Assembly: GCA_964017045.1 (NCBI GenBank)
Contig: OZ024806.1
Location: forward strand, 23,421,088-23,485,087
Direction: 5' to 3'
Length of the DNA: 64,000 nt
From: Omphiscola glabra
Taxonomy: Eukaryota > Mollusca > Gastropoda > Lymnaeidae
Both the position numbers and the translations under genes were made by a program. How positions within the stretch are numbered: the first letter of the stretch is position 1; every line of letters starts with the position of its first letter. Below are positions 34,830 through 46,936 of this stretch, piece after piece. The notes under the pieces are model-generated. The model was not told where the DNA came from, did no database searches, and saw nothing but the letters and a program-made list of their open reading frames with translations.

Positions 34830-36306
34830 TTAAATCCACTAGGGTCACTAGTACCCTGTTTGAATCTACGTTTAGAAATAGACATAATGCATTTAACTGC
34901 ACGTCCATTCCCATGAAAGATTTCAGAAGATGATACACCTTGCTCTGCATCTATTTCTAAGAGAGCCTTCCTTGCAGCATTAGCAAAACCATCAAGGGGG
35001 TGAACATTGCAATTCAATTCTAGAATGTTACTGTCAAACAGTTGCTCTAATTGTTGAACAACGCTATGGTTGACAGGTACCCTATCGGTTACTGTATTTT
35101 TTATTTTATTTATGAGACCCTGACAAAATAAAGCTGTCTGGGCTTCAGGGACTCAAGGGTATTTTGCATAGAGGTAGGTGACATCCCTCAATGATTCCCT
35201 AATGTGTTCACTGTAATCTACAGCCCTGCCACCAGCTAACTGTCTGTCTACTATAAGTTGTTTTGTAGGTGCAGTGGATATATGTATTTCATTGATGTGA
35301 TAGCCATCAATGCTGGTAGGGTCCCACGATAATGTAACATTATCACAGGATGATAAGGCCTCGCCCACTTGTAAGTTGGCCAAAATTCCCAACTCACAAG
35401 ACATTTGAGCCACTCTTGTCTGACTAGGTACTGACATCAGTGTTTGTTCAGTCATTTGCTGAATGGAAAATTGAAGTAAATCTCCAACAGCACAGAACAT
35501 TATATACCGTAACAGTGATTTGTACATCACCATTCTTGTGGCCATATCATAAGTCTTACCATCTTTTGTTTGTATTGTGTTTGCATTATCAGCATTATCT
35601 TCCAATAATGTACATGTTAAATTGTCAATTATTTGATTTGTCTAATTTCTTTTTGTTGTCTGTGTATGTGAGCCTCATGAGTCTTAATAAGCATTTTATG
35701 CTTCTTCCTTAAACATTCTAAATATTTGTGGGATCTTTTAAGACTACTAATTATGACTTTAAGCATCCCTTGCTTCTTCTGTAAAAATTGGCGATTTAAA
35801 ATTGAATTTTTCTTCACTATTTCTCTATTTCTTAGTTCTTTTATTTGGAGACTACTAGTTGGTCTTTTTACTTTCAGATTAACTTTCTTTGCTTTAAGCT
35901 GCCTTTTAATTACTGCTTTTTTGACTTTTTATTATTTTATTTTTTTCTGTTAGTTTCTCATTAACCTTTCTCTTTAAAGAGCAAGTAAAGCAATCATTTC
36001 GTAAAGTTAAAAGGTCACTGGGGGATGGACCTGGGTCACTGGTGGATGGACCTGGATCACTTGTGGATGGATCTGATCCAGGTTCTGAATCCCTAACATT
36101 TTGAATCTGTTCACCTAAGTTAGATTTTGGAACACTAAAAATAGAAAAATTTTCTGACAAAGTTTCACTATTTCATTCGAATGCACTGATTTGTGTTTAA
36201 TTAAATGTGCATACTTATCATGATACACATTTCTTATTTTTAATGATAACTTATGAATATCATTTTTATTGACCTCCATAACATTAGAATTTGGTAGCTT
36301 TTTCAT
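34830..36306 (-). pseudogene. Unassigned transposase-like family, copy 2 (best preserved)
   Basis: From 36306 downward: N-terminal frames with acidic S-D-P-G-P-S-T-S-D repeats (36160-35906) and a basic coiled coil (35817-35629). A long frame (35605-35153) has C-E-L-G-I-L-A-N-L-Q-V-G-E-A-L, T-L-S-W-D-P-T-S-I-D-G-Y-H-I-N-E and L-A-G-G-R-A-V-D-Y. After a stop come N-T-V-T-D-R-V-P-V-N-H-S-V-V, L-N-C-N-V-H-P-L-D-G-F-A-N and K-Q-G-T-S-D-P-S-G-F-K. The end is replaced by gypsy integrase at ~34828. Candidate acidic residues are W-D, T-D-R and H-P-L-D. No terminal repeats were found. Confidence 0.65.
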
Positions 36307-36361
36307 TTCTAAAAGAATTGCCTTAGCAGTGTAATGTTGTGAAAACTTTTTTTATTTGCAT

Positions 36362-36752
36362 TGTAACATCATCTTTATTCCAGATGTAGATGTTACGTAT
36401 ATTCTTGGAGATTTAATAATTTACGTCTGTCTTCTAATCAGTCAATCATCCTCATCTCTTCAATAACACGAGACATAAGTTAGGCATCACTACAATATTT
36501 ATTTCTATCACTTTGATGTATTTCACAATAATAATATATTGGATAAAGATAATATGTTGTCCTTCACATAATCAAAAATCATATGATTTACACACGATGT
36601 TATAGGATGAACAAATAGAATAATTGCGAGAGCAAAACATATCAGAAATCCACACTTGACAATACATTTGCTATTCCCCCTGCTTCCTGTTTTTATTACT
36701 TTTCAAAAACAAAAATAAACAAAGTTATTATATAAATATATGATCTGTTACA
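36362..36752. mobile_element. Solo LTR (family TGTAACA...TGTTACA), copy 1
   Basis: 391 bp from TGTAACA to TGTTACA, flanked by a perfect 5-bp duplication TGCAT (36357-36361, 36753-36757). A second, diverged copy lies at 38110-38546. No internal retrotransposon sequence adjoins it, so it is a solo LTR left by recombination. Confidence 0.8.
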
Positions 36753-36757
36753 TGCAT

Positions 36758-37929
36758 TAACCCTGTTAATGATGTAGCCATTGGTAAAAACAAGGTCATT
36801 GCCAAGATTGGCGTAAGTGCTTAAAAGATCAGTTAGATCACTAACAGTCTTTTTGATTGCTTCTGCCATTCTGGAATTTCATTTTTAAAAATCAATTAAA
36901 TTTAAAGAATTATAATTATAGCAACAATAAAAAATGAAATTCTCTCCTTTTAGAAAATGGATGAATAACATGTCAGGCACTGTCACATGTCATACAGCCT
37001 ACAGATTATTTAAAATTATTAAGTTTAATAAAACAATTAGAGTCATTGAATTCATTCAACTAAGTTTTTGAATGAGCTATTAAAAAAAGTCCATGCCATC
37101 TGCCTCTGTCAATGGTTAATTACTTTAACTATAATTGTCAATACCAGGTTACTTTTGCACAAGCTATTTTACAGGCGAAATTTAGTAAGAATAGAAACTT
37201 CACCTAAGCTTTATACTAATAATGATACAGTTATGAGTTATAACCAACTAGACTATGTTAATTGTGTGTTGCAAGTAATGGCTAGTAATGCACACTATAA
37301 TATACATAAGTAAAGCCACAGTTGCCCCTGGCAACGGTTGCACACTACACTACTTGATCAGTATCACTTCTTGCCTGGCAATGGTTTGACACTACACTAC
37401 TTGATCGTCACCTCGTGACTTCTTCACTTCATTACTCGGCTATCACATGACCCATATATATTCAGTATGTTTATTCAATGTTATTTATTAAGTTTTTACT
37501 GTTATTTCTAGTTGCAACTCTTAATATATGTGTTGAAATGTTAAAACAAAAACAAAAGTGACCTGAAACTAATCTGCGTCTTCCGCCATTAAAAAGGAGG
37601 CGTGGTCATATCCTAATCGAAATTGGGCTAATCGACCTAGTGACAATACAGGTCACGGGGACAAGCATAACTAATGTATGACATGAACTACCTCAATGAG
37701 AATTGGCACAAAGATATTTCAATATCTAATGCTTTTCACAATTTAATATGAAAGACCAGCTCTTTTTATTTCACAAAAAACGAAACAAGAAATTAGATTT
37801 ATATTAAATTTAACCAAATATTTTTATTGATGCTTAACTTTTCAAACTAAAACTAAAAGCTAGTTCACAAAATAAATTTCTATAAAATTATATTACAATA
37901 TTGATTAAATTTAGCAAAAATAAAACAAT
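36758..37929. other. No gene seen
   Basis: AT-rich. A direct repeat, GGCAA(C/T)GGTT-x-ACACTACACTACTTGATC, occurs twice near 37332-37410. No coding sequence is supported; the plus-strand frame 37068-37313 has no family match. Confidence 0.35.
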
Positions 37930-38104
37930 AGTTATTACATCTGAGACATATCAAGATTTTGAGAATGTAAATAAAACATTTATTAAATCAGAAATATTGG
38001 AGAACATAAATTAAACAAGTTATTTTATCAGAAACCTTGAAGAACGTAAATAAAACAGTTATTATATCAGAAGTATTGGAGAATGTAAATTATACAAGTT
38101 ATTA
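37930..38104. repeat. 40-bp minisatellite, left part (continues 38552-38665)
   Basis: Units of GAGAATGTAAATAAAACA plus TTATTAAATCAGAAATATTG recur every 40 bp (37961, 38001, 38041, 38081). The array resumes at 38552 after the solo LTR, with units TATCAGAAACATTGAAGAA. Confidence 0.85.
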
Positions 38105-38109
38105 CCGGT

Positions 38110-38546
38110 TGTAACAATCTTCATTATTGGGAATGATGATTGTACTTGAGAAACTGGATGCATCTGGTTAGCTTACTTATTTAATTAATTACCACGATTT
38201 AAGTTCCTTCACTAATAGAAGACAGGTGAGATTTTTGTCATCACTATCTTTATTCACAACTTGACATAATCCACAATAATCATTAATCTCCGATATTGAA
38301 GAACAATAAAGATATACATTGTCTTATTCCTTCACATTTGGAAATAATACACAATTCTACACGATGTCTTAAGATATAAAAATTGTACCACGGCTAGAGC
38401 CTTTTTTGATGTACATACTCCATCTTCTTTTTTCTCGCATCCCCTAATTCATTCTACTTCCTGTTTTCTCTTTTCTTTTTATTTATTACCCAACAAAACA
38501 ATAATTTTCCGAAACAAATTATTACATAAAAGTATGATCTGTTACA
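38110..38546. mobile_element. Solo LTR (family TGTAACA...TGTTACA), copy 2
   Basis: 437 bp from TGTAACA to TGTTACA, flanked by a perfect 5-bp duplication CCGGT (38105-38109, 38547-38551). It splits a 40-bp minisatellite array. Shared landmarks with copy 1 are CTTCCTGTTTT and TATGATCTGTTACA. Confidence 0.82.
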
Positions 38547-38682
38547 CCGGTATATCAGAAACATTGAAGAATGTAAATAAAACAGTTATTATATCAGAAA
38601 CATTGAAGAACTTAAATAAAACAGTTAATATATCAGACATCTTAGAGATTGTAAATAAAAAAAAAAAAGTATCATATTAATT

Positions 38683-39972
38683 TCAAACTGGATAATTATC
38701 TGTGATGATCTTTAAGAAGGTCACAAACATATCCTGATCACGGAAGTTGTTTCGGAACACAAATTCGCGTAGATACGACTGGAACAATTCACAGGATGAA
38801 AACTAAGAAAATATTTTTCCAAAAGTCCAATAACTATTATACTGAAATAATATGCCGCCCAGCCATTAGACATTATATGTGTACCTTGGAGAATATATTG
38901 TTGAATCAACGGCTCCAGTGTGGCAGTTGTGCGGTCGGGAACCTCGACGAGAAAACTTTTGCCCGTGCCGCGTTCAATGCTGCCAAACACCAAGTGGCCA
39001 TCTCGATATTGATGATATTTGCGAGGAAAATACTTGTATTCATCAATCTCCACCACTATTGGTTGTCCATTATTGTCAATGCGTCCAATAGGCTCTGGAT
39101 TATTTTCCAGCCACATGACACACTCTTCTCGCATAAAGTTGCACCAATCTACAATTGTGTTCGTTGTTGTAACTGCTGTCTCGGGCCGTTATAAATGAAG
39201 AATTTAATCTCTTATCTTTTGTCTATGGCTCGTTCTAAAAACAGTTTATAATAAAGGACGAATAATACGACACACAAAGCCAGAGCTAATTACAATTAAT
39301 ACGTTTTTAATGTATGAATTTCAATTTAATTACAACAGCAAAAGAATGTGATTAAAAATCATTAACTTACAGTTTGCAGCTACCGGTACTGTGTATAAAA
39401 ATACAATGAGCACAAAATTGTACAATGAGGAAATAGAAAGATCTACACACAACAAAGTATTAAATAATGACACACAGCACATCTCGTGATTAAGGAAAGG
39501 AAAATCTCTTCTCTTTTTTTACACGTTCATTCGTTCAACCTTTTATAATCTACTTCAAAAGATCATTCTAGAAAATAATACGCTGTCTCACTGCTTCCAG
39601 TATTCTCGAGATCATTCTACACCGTTCGACAGAAACGGGCAATAGTAAGCTAAAATGTCAACAAAGTGATATTTTTCTAGCCACCCCCAAAACAGACTTG
39701 ACTGAAAAGAGGTCATGCATGTGGAATGCGGGCCAAGCGTGTATCAAAACACGTCATCCTTCATAACAATGTGTATTTAAGCGACATGGTATACCACAAG
39801 TACTACACAGAAGACTGTTTTTTAGCAAAGCACGTGTATCCAACCACCTTATACAAGCATCTGTGTCAATCAGTTCGGGTAGTAATGAATCCATATTATA
39901 AGTTTCATGTCTAGCACGCATGAAGATGATTGTGTGAGCAGCCATGATGTATTCTGTTATGAATTGTCTCAA
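38683..39972 (-). pseudogene. Merlin (ISXO2/IS1595-like) transposase relic
   Basis: The N-terminal part (39972-39754) has R-W-L-D-T-R-A-L-L-K-N-S-L-L-C-S-T-C-G, a zinc-ribbon start. After a ~550-bp AT-rich gap (intron or insertion) the core (39190-38851) reads T-N-T-I-V-D-W-C-N-F, V-V-E-I-D-E (first Asp), E-R-G-T-G-K-S-F-L-V-E-V and I-M-S-N-G-W-A-A-Y, where the usual second Asp is Asn. The region after it is deleted and replaced by 53 bp of gypsy-like sequence (38798-38850). The C-terminus then resumes as S-Y-L-R-E-F-V-F-R-N-N-F and ends D-N-Y-P-V-stop at 38683. Confidence 0.75.
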
Positions 39973-39997
39973 AAGTCAACTATATCGTCTCAACTGA

Positions 39998-40800
39998 TCA
40001 AACCTTTCTCGAGCTGCAGGTGTTTTCTTCTTGGCAGCCTTCCATTCGTGCTTTCGCCCTTCTCTCCACCAGGGTCTGCAGAATTTTGTTCAAATACGGT
40101 CTGAAGTTTTGGTTTCCATTTGTTCTCCGAATTGCTCGCTTTGCTGCTTCGGGAAACGTGCCTATGACGCTATGAGGATCTCGTACTCCACATTTAGGTC
40201 TTCTGGTAGTATGGGTCTCGGCCAACTTGGCTTTCACATCTGTCTCGTACTAATCAGATTACAGGGCATATTGTAAATGTTTGTGACGTCAAAGAACTGT
40301 TTGTTCTTAAAGACTCTGATGGTGAGGGAGTCAGTGCCTTTGCACGACTGCACATCAAGCAGTTTCATCGCTAAGGAATGTTTGAATGCCGTGACCAGCC
40401 CTCTGCATTGCTTGCACTTGCAGTGTGTAACAGGGAGTAACAATTAATGTGAAACTGCTTACCTTTCAACAGCGTTTCTTGGAAGTGTGTTACGTCCACG
40501 TCCCACTCGTGGAGTAGCTTTGTAATCTCCCCGCCCTTTTGACTGATGTCACAGACATTCAGTTGTATAATCCAGAGGTATGTGGTGGGGGCGACCCTTG
40601 GCGCCACGCATGCCACGTTCAGTAGCTATATCCTCCGCCAACCTGTCCCCCGACATTTGCCAAAGAAGATTTTGGATGTCCAACCCAGGGGCGGTAGTTT
40701 TTGTCCCCGCTAGCCCAACCCCGGACACTAGCGAAAAAGGCAATGACTGAGTTGCCAGCTCCATCTTTTTAAGTCTGATTGTACTAGCCATTGAGTTCTG
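39998..40800 (-). pseudogene. LINE endonuclease (Jockey/I-like) relic
   Basis: The minus strand begins around 40791 with a short ORF. Then W-I-I-Q-L-N-V-C-D-I-S-Q-K and D-V-T-H-F-Q-E-T-L-L (catalytic Glu region of an AP-type endonuclease), C-R-G-L-V-T-A-F-K-H-S, T-N-I-Y-N-M-P, and linker sequence L-V-E-R-R-A-K-A-R (40237-39998). Several frameshifts. No RT core follows, so the element is 3'-truncated. Confidence 0.65.
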
Positions 40801-41024
40801 TAAGCTTGGGAAGAGCGCCCCCCACCCCCCCTTCTTAGCTTTGCGTCACCAGTCCCCTTTCCCAAGGGGTCATTTGATCTGACATTGGGCATTGAGAGGG
40901 TTTTTTTTTAGCTTCAGGTGGTCGATTCCACCTTACTAGTCTGTCACGCCACATAGAAGCAAAACACGTATGATTGCCGTCAGGTCACCCTGGCGGCGCT
41001 ATGTTTTCACAGACAGGGGATTCC

Positions 41025-41765
41025 TCACGACTTCCTTCCACTTAGACCTAATGCTTTTCTTTTCCATGCTTGGATTCCCAGTTGTTGTAGATCTTTTTCC
41101 ACATCCATCCATCTAAGCCTAGGTCTGCCTTTGAGCCGTTTTCCTCTGGGGTTTTGATGATGCACCCTCTTCTCTCCTCTGTATTTTGGCATTCTCTCTA
41201 AGTGTCCTGCCCAGCTCAGCCTGCCCTTTTTTATTTCTGCTACTATCGTGGGATCCTGATATAGATTATACAATTCTCGTTGGTTCGTATTCTCCATTCA
41301 TTTTCATCCTTTGTTGGTCCAAATATTCTGAGAACTTTCCTCTCCCATGTGTTTAATAGGTTTTCTGCGGTTTTTGTTAGGGTCCAAGTTTCACTTGCAT
41401 ATGTTACAACTGGTTTCTATAAAGTTTTATAAAGTTTTCTTTGTTTCTCTTGTAATGTTTTTAATTTTGAATATTTTCTGACAACTGAAGTGTGCCCTGT
41501 TTCCGGCTAATATTTTTTCTTTTATTTCTGTACGTAATTCGTTTCTTTCATTTAAGATCTTAGGTATTTCAATTAGTTTACTTTTTCAAAAGTCTGGTTT
41601 CTAATTTTAATGGCTTCATCTGTCTGTTCTTCTATTATAGTCATGTATTTTGTTTTTTGGTTGTTAACTTCCAGCTCTGCTTGTAGTGATGCGTCTTCTA
41701 ATTCAGTAAAGGATTTTGATATGTATATAATACTTTTCCCTAGCAGTGCCATGTCATCAGTATAT
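41025..41765 (-). pseudogene. RTE-type LINE reverse transcriptase 3' part
   Basis: The minus strand near 41765-41640 has A-Y-T-D-D-M-A-L-L-G (the YADD-box region), F-T-E-L-E-D and V-N-N-Q-K-T-K-Y-M. Further on (41297-41025) come R-L-S-W-A-G-H-L-E-R-M-P, K-R-L-K-G-R-P-R-L-R-W and L-G-I-Q-A-W-K-R. This is the usual order at the C-terminus of RTE-like elements. Frames between them are broken. Confidence 0.75.
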
Positions 41766-41769
41766 GCAA

Positions 41770-41910
41770 GATTTTGAAGGAATAGATTTTTACGCCCCCA
41801 ATTCTAAAACTAATTATTAAAGCCCGCTTTGGTGCCCCCGCTAAACTAGTGCCCGGGGATGCATTCCCCCTCTGCCACCCCTTAGCTACGCCACCGGCCA
41901 CAGCCCACTG
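41770..41910. repeat. Copy of the GGCGTAGCTAAGGGG repeat end
   Basis: CACCCCTTAGCTACGCCAC at ~41876-41895, preceded by blocks of CCCCC, matches the right end at 23660-23684. The partner end is not seen. Confidence 0.55.
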
Positions 41911-42237
41911 GCATTGCCCCCCATCCACCATGTTTTTTAAAAATTGTATCTATTTTTTAAGCTTATTTTTTATAGGCCCCATAATTTATATGTTAGCAAA
42001 AGGGCTTTTAAAGATGTTCATTTCTGAATGACATCGCGAGCGACGCCGTGTATATTGGCTAGTTTTTAGGAAAAATTAAAATTATGAGGACATTACTCTT
42101 CAGTACTGATTTTTTAATATGGATAATCAAGCGTATGTGTACTAAGTTTGATCTCATTCCAATCACCCTTGAACATACAGGAGCATTTGTTTGGAATTAT
42201 ATTGAATGAATGTGTAGACAAAAAAGCCTAATTAACG

Positions 42238-44528
42238 CTAGAAAATCCACAAGACGATACAGCAGGGGAAGAAAAAAAAAACGGCACCAAGGCTTTCAGA
42301 AAACACGGATGAAGATTCACACAGACTGGGCAAGGAAGCAGCATGAAGACTTTCAGATGACAGAGAGAGATGTGGTAGAGTCAAATTAGGCATGACAGTA
42401 GCATTAGGGCTTTCAGAAGACAGAGAGGGAGGTGGTATAGTCAAATTGGGCATGACATCAGCATCAGGGCTTTCAGAGGACAGAGAGGAAGCGGGCTCAG
42501 GTAATTCTGACATCAATGACAGCTACATGACGGTCAGATTTAATGAGGGAGAAAACTCTGTTGAGATGACGTAAGGCAGTTTGAAAGGCGTGCTCCCCAA
42601 ATAAAGGAAAGAAAGATTCGATGTCCTTAGTTATTTCGCTTGTAAGATGGTAACGGGACTCAGGAGTGCTGGCATTTCTCGTAGGAATGACTTCATGTGT
42701 GACGCTGTGATCATTGGAGACAAGAAAAGGTGGATTGACAAGAGTGCTTTTAAAGCGTTCATTATTACAATGGTATAGTGGCAGACAAAGATCTGAGCGT
42801 AGAGCAAATGTGTGTCGACAAGGTAAATGAAATTTAAAGAAGAAATCACAAGAACAAGAATGAATAGTGCAGTCGTACAAAGAAGAGCCAGGTGTTAATG
42901 ATGACAAAATTTATGTGTCAGGACAAGTTAGTAATAGTTGAAAGAGAAGAAATTGTTCTATGACGATTTAGAAATTGTTCTATGACAATTTAGAAATTGT
43001 TCTATGACAATTTTTGCCCCAAAAGGAGTAAGGTCATTCTGAATTGTGTTAACAATATCAGAAATATATTTAGTGTTGTATTATAATGAAATAGAATTTA
43101 TGCAAGCTGAGACATCTCTAGCTTGCCTTGTGCTCTTTTGTCATTCTGAGCAGTTCATTTATACAAACACTGAGGGGTGACTTAGAAGTTAGGACTTGCT
43201 TTATTTTTTGATGAAATGACTCACCATGATTAGTGGTGTTTATGTGAAAGGCTGGGGATTCTAAAAAAGAAGCGGCCCAAAGCTGGGGACAGTTCCACCA
43301 GTTGGATTGAAATGTCAGATATTTTATCCCTAAGCACACTGTACTGAGACAAAGCACTGCAGGATTTTTGATACAAGAAATTTGAGGAGAGGTCAGCTTT
43401 CTCTGCTGAAGAGTTTTTTTAACAGTTGTGGCTGTGTGAAAAGCACAGAGTCTAATGGACACACCTGGAAGACATGTGTGAATGGCACATATTTCTGCCA
43501 TGTCCTTGTCTACAAATACAGACTTAGTCAAGTAAGAACTAAATGAAGAGACAAAAAAGGACAGACAAGAAGAGAGAATGAGGGTGTCTTCTGATGACAG
43601 AAGCGCATGAAAAACCGGCCTGCCTTGCCCACTGCCATCAATTACAAGGATATTTAGTAGTGGATATTTGTTTTTATTAACCTTGTATGTGCGATCCATT
43701 ATAAGTACCTCAGGAAACAGAGTCAGGGTTCGCAACATATCCAAGAACTTTAAGTTCCCACCTACATTTGTTCCATATTTCAATATCCCCCCCCCCCTCT
43801 CAGCCTGCAACCTTTCCAGAATTTCTTCTACTTTCTCTGATTCTTCTTGGCTTTCTTGATAGTTAAGTTTCTTCTTCCAATTGCGAACATCTTGGCTAAA
43901 GATCTGTCTCTCCTCATCTTTTTGCACCATCTCCTTTATGTCTTGGAAGGAGACAGATTTTATTGAGAGAAGTGTCTTGAGGGGGCTAGATATCGTTGCT
44001 TTCCTATTCTCTGGATAGAGAATATAACAATGAGTGATGCACATATGACCATGCATCATCAGTAAAAGATGACAATATTTAAATCAACTGCATCATCAAG
44101 AATGGTATCACGAAAATCAGTCAAATGTTTTACATTACTTTAACCAATTGGAATAGAGAAATCAGTGTGTTCAACAACTACAGCTGAAAGAATAATTATT
44201 TCTGACAATCAAGGCTCAACTTGGAGAATGGTAAGGGAAGCTGTCTTTTTCGTTTCCTAGTAAAATTTTGTTTTGCCTTAGGTCTCCCCTTAGGATGAAC
44301 TTTGTCAAAATTAAGATTTCCAAAAGAACTAATACTAGTTTCATTTGAAATTGAAAGAACCTCTGCATTATTTGCAGACACTGTTTCCTCATGGGATTTA
44401 GAAATGTCATTTTCATGCACAACAAAATCAATTACTTCACTTTGATTACTTTGAACGAAACTTGATTGTGGTTCACCTTCATCAAAGTTTGATGCAAATT
44501 CATTTTCATCTAAAATAAACACTGTCAA
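42238..44528 (-). pseudogene. SWIM-domain MULE transposase (ZSWIM1/3-like)
   Basis: An N-terminal acidic frame ends G-R-P-K-A-K-Q-N (44528-44196). The main frame (44059-43118) shows L-I-M-D-R-T-Y-K-V-N-K-N-K-Y-P (first Asp), F-V-D-K-D-M-A-E (second Asp) and N-H-G-E-S-F-H-Q-K-I-K (candidate Glu). Frame 42907-42497 has the SWIM finger C-S-C-D-F-F-F-K-F-H-L-P-C-R-H. The tail (42516-42238) is a 20-residue repeat (60 bp, about four units at ~42290-42490; core S-L-S-S-E-S). Three 22-bp copies of GAAATTGTTCTATGACAATT at 42948-43013 separate the core from SWIM and break the frame. Terminal repeats were not identified. Confidence 0.8.
42290..42495. repeat. 60-bp repeat coding for a 20-residue repeat
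   Basis: CTTTCAGA-GACAGAGAG units recur at 60-bp spacing (about 42350, 42410, 42470) with an older 57-bp one before. The period is a multiple of three, so the repeat is in frame on the minus strand. Confidence 0.8.
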
Positions 44529-45181
44529 TTTTTAACCATTATTCATTATGTCAAGTGTTGTCCCAATATAACCAGTGTCCAAATCGGTTCATTTTTTATG
44601 TCTTGATCAGTTCATACAGCATTAGGCAACACAATAAAACGATAATTTCTCTGTCTGCCCTGCTGGACATTTTTCTTTAATACTGTCTGCTAAAAACCGG
44701 AAATACAGAACTTCGGCAATGAATATTTATTTATTTGAGAAATAAATTAATAAGAAATACCAACGAAATTAAAAAAAAAATTACAGACACAAAAATACAA
44801 CATTACCAGGTAATCTACCTCTTGAGCGCTGGCCAAGAAAAAACACAGTTCCGGTTTGAAAGGCTATTTAAAAAATTATTCTTATATTGTTTTTTATGAC
44901 ATTTTATGTCTTAATTCCAGCACATATATAAACTAATATATATAACACCAGACAATTTTTAAAAATAGAAAAACTTAAAACAAATTAAAAAATTTTTAAT
45001 AAACAATTTAAAGTGTGAAAATGAAATTATGCATAGCTGTGCCCAAGGTGACAATGAAGTTTTTAAAAATATAATTTCCACGAAAACAGTTGCAGAACAT
45101 GAATTCATGTAAATATGAAGGGAAAACAAAATTTTTGTATAAATCTTTCACTTCACTCTTGTAATGTTGTTGCATGTCGGT
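44529..45181. other. No gene seen
   Basis: AT-rich spacer between the MULE and the second Merlin relic. No repeats or coding sequence recognised. Confidence 0.3.
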
Positions 45182-45415
45182 CTAGCACTTCAATAAGATA
45201 ACAGTGCCCACTCTCTTCTTTCCACGCAACCGAAAACCCAGTGACCCTCTCTCTACTTTCCACGGTGGTATTTCGTGAATTTCAACTACAAGGGATTCTC
45301 CTTGATTGCTGAAACCCTCAATTTCAGATGCATTTGCAGCCAGCCAGGTTTCACACATAAAATTGCACCAGTCCGACACAATGGTGTCACTTGAGACGTC
45401 GGCCTCACATGCCAT
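45182..45415 (-). pseudogene. Second Merlin-like transposase relic
   Basis: The minus strand reads S-D-T-I-V-S-D-W-C-N-F-M-C-E-T-W-L and S-L-V-V-E-I-H-E, aligning with T-N-T-I-V-D-W-C-N-F and V-V-E-I-D-E of the copy at 38683-39972. The first catalytic Asp is His here. Only ~78 residues remain. Confidence 0.6.
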
Positions 45416-45672
45416 CTGAAACTGTCATATCACAACACCAGCAGTAAACTAAAATAATTTGCTTGATGCTGAGGTGACTTCCTGCCTTCTCGTAGTGACT
45501 TTCTGTAATTGCTTGCAGCAGATGCCCACCTGAGACTGTTCAATGTTGTGTTGATATCGGCACTCTTAGTGATCTTTAATAAGCGTGGCACAAACGCATT
45601 TCAAAATCAAAGCTTTGCACAATTTAATAAAACTTTTTAATAGGCCTATCAATAGCCTACTATCCATCATTG

Positions 45673-46896
45673 TCACACCATAATATAGGCCTCACATAAT
45701 GCCATATTATGTGAATTAGTTGAAAAATATATATTGGACTTACTGGATATTGGGCAATTAATTGTGCCTACATCTGCTCTGTTAGGGGCCAACATAGGGT
45801 CTATTAACCTATAGACTCCATTGAGTTTTATAGACCTGCCACTTGCTGACTGTAGATGTAATGGCATGAGGTGGGTATTCAGAGCCGGTCTCTGCTGCAT
45901 CCTATTAAAAACTCGTTCTGACAAAATTGTCACCACCGCCCCAGTGTCTAATAAAAGCTGGGTTTCCACACCACAAACATTACTTGTTACATACACATCG
46001 CTTATAGCTCGTTGTTTTTCTTGATTGCTGTTTTACCTAGAGGCGGCCTGATTTAGTTTAAATGACGAGGATTTTGTCCTTCTGGTCCCTTGTTTGGGTA
46101 ATTCCGTGAAATATGACCGATTCGGTCACACCCAAAGCACCTGGGTTCAGCCCTCCGATAACCTCCCATTTCTCGTGCCGGCTGGTTTACTGACTCTCGC
46201 TGTTATGAGATGAATGCCCTAAGGTCCTCTCTCAGGCCGCTTATCTCTCTGGACAAGTGGTTGGTAGCTATTGATGCTAATTGCTGTCCCGGTACACAAA
46301 CATTGTCTCTCAGATTTAGGATCTGGTCCAGAGCAGCTCTCGCCTTGTCCAATGTGGGAGGAACAGCCATAGTGCCAACTTGTGTCACCATGGATGGGTC
46401 TGGCAGCCCACGAAGAAACTGTTTAAATCCAATGGCATGACGTGTAGCCTGGTCTGCCATTGGAAGGCTTATCTCTACCAGTTTCTTTATGTCGGTAGCA
46501 TACTCTGCGGTGGTCTCTGATCTCGGGAACGTACATTTTTCCAAAAAATTTTGAAAGTATGCTGGTGCTCTATGGTCTGTGAATTGATTAGCCTGGGCAT
46601 CTTTAAGTTTAACGTAAGGCTCTTACTCAGCTTCACTTAGCATCTTTAAGTTTAACGTAAGGCTCTTACTCAGCTTCACTTAGCTCACTGTAAGCGAATT
46701 CAGCAGCAGCATCCTTCAACGCAAACCTGCGGTAAAGAAGTTTATCTTCCTCACTTCGCTTGAAAATTCTGGCCGATGTTTCAAACTGAACGATGATAGT
46801 ATGCCATGTAGAAGTTCCACTGTAGGTCGGAAGGTGGTTTAAGTCCTGGGAAGTCATTGTACTTGCTGTAGTTTTTCCGCACTTTGTGCTTCTCAT
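45673..46896 (-). pseudogene. Ty3/gypsy gag-protease relic
   Basis: The gag N-terminus (46896-46666) starts M-R-S-T-K-C-G-K. The gag middle (46544-46203) includes T-T-A-E-Y-A-T-D-I-K-K-L-V and F-K-Q-F-L-R-G-L-P-D-P. The zinc knuckle near 46140-46095 reads C-F-G-C-D-R-I-G-H-I-S-R-N-Y, with Tyr for the last Cys. The protease (45996-45673) has L-L-L-D-T-G-A-V-V-T-I-L-S. A 43-bp tandem duplication (46597-46639/46640-46682) shifts the gag frame. RT and integrase are absent. Confidence 0.8.
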
Positions 46897-46936
46897 CTCA
46901 GGCTAACAGAAAATTTTGTCTCTTCGGAGGTTACCG

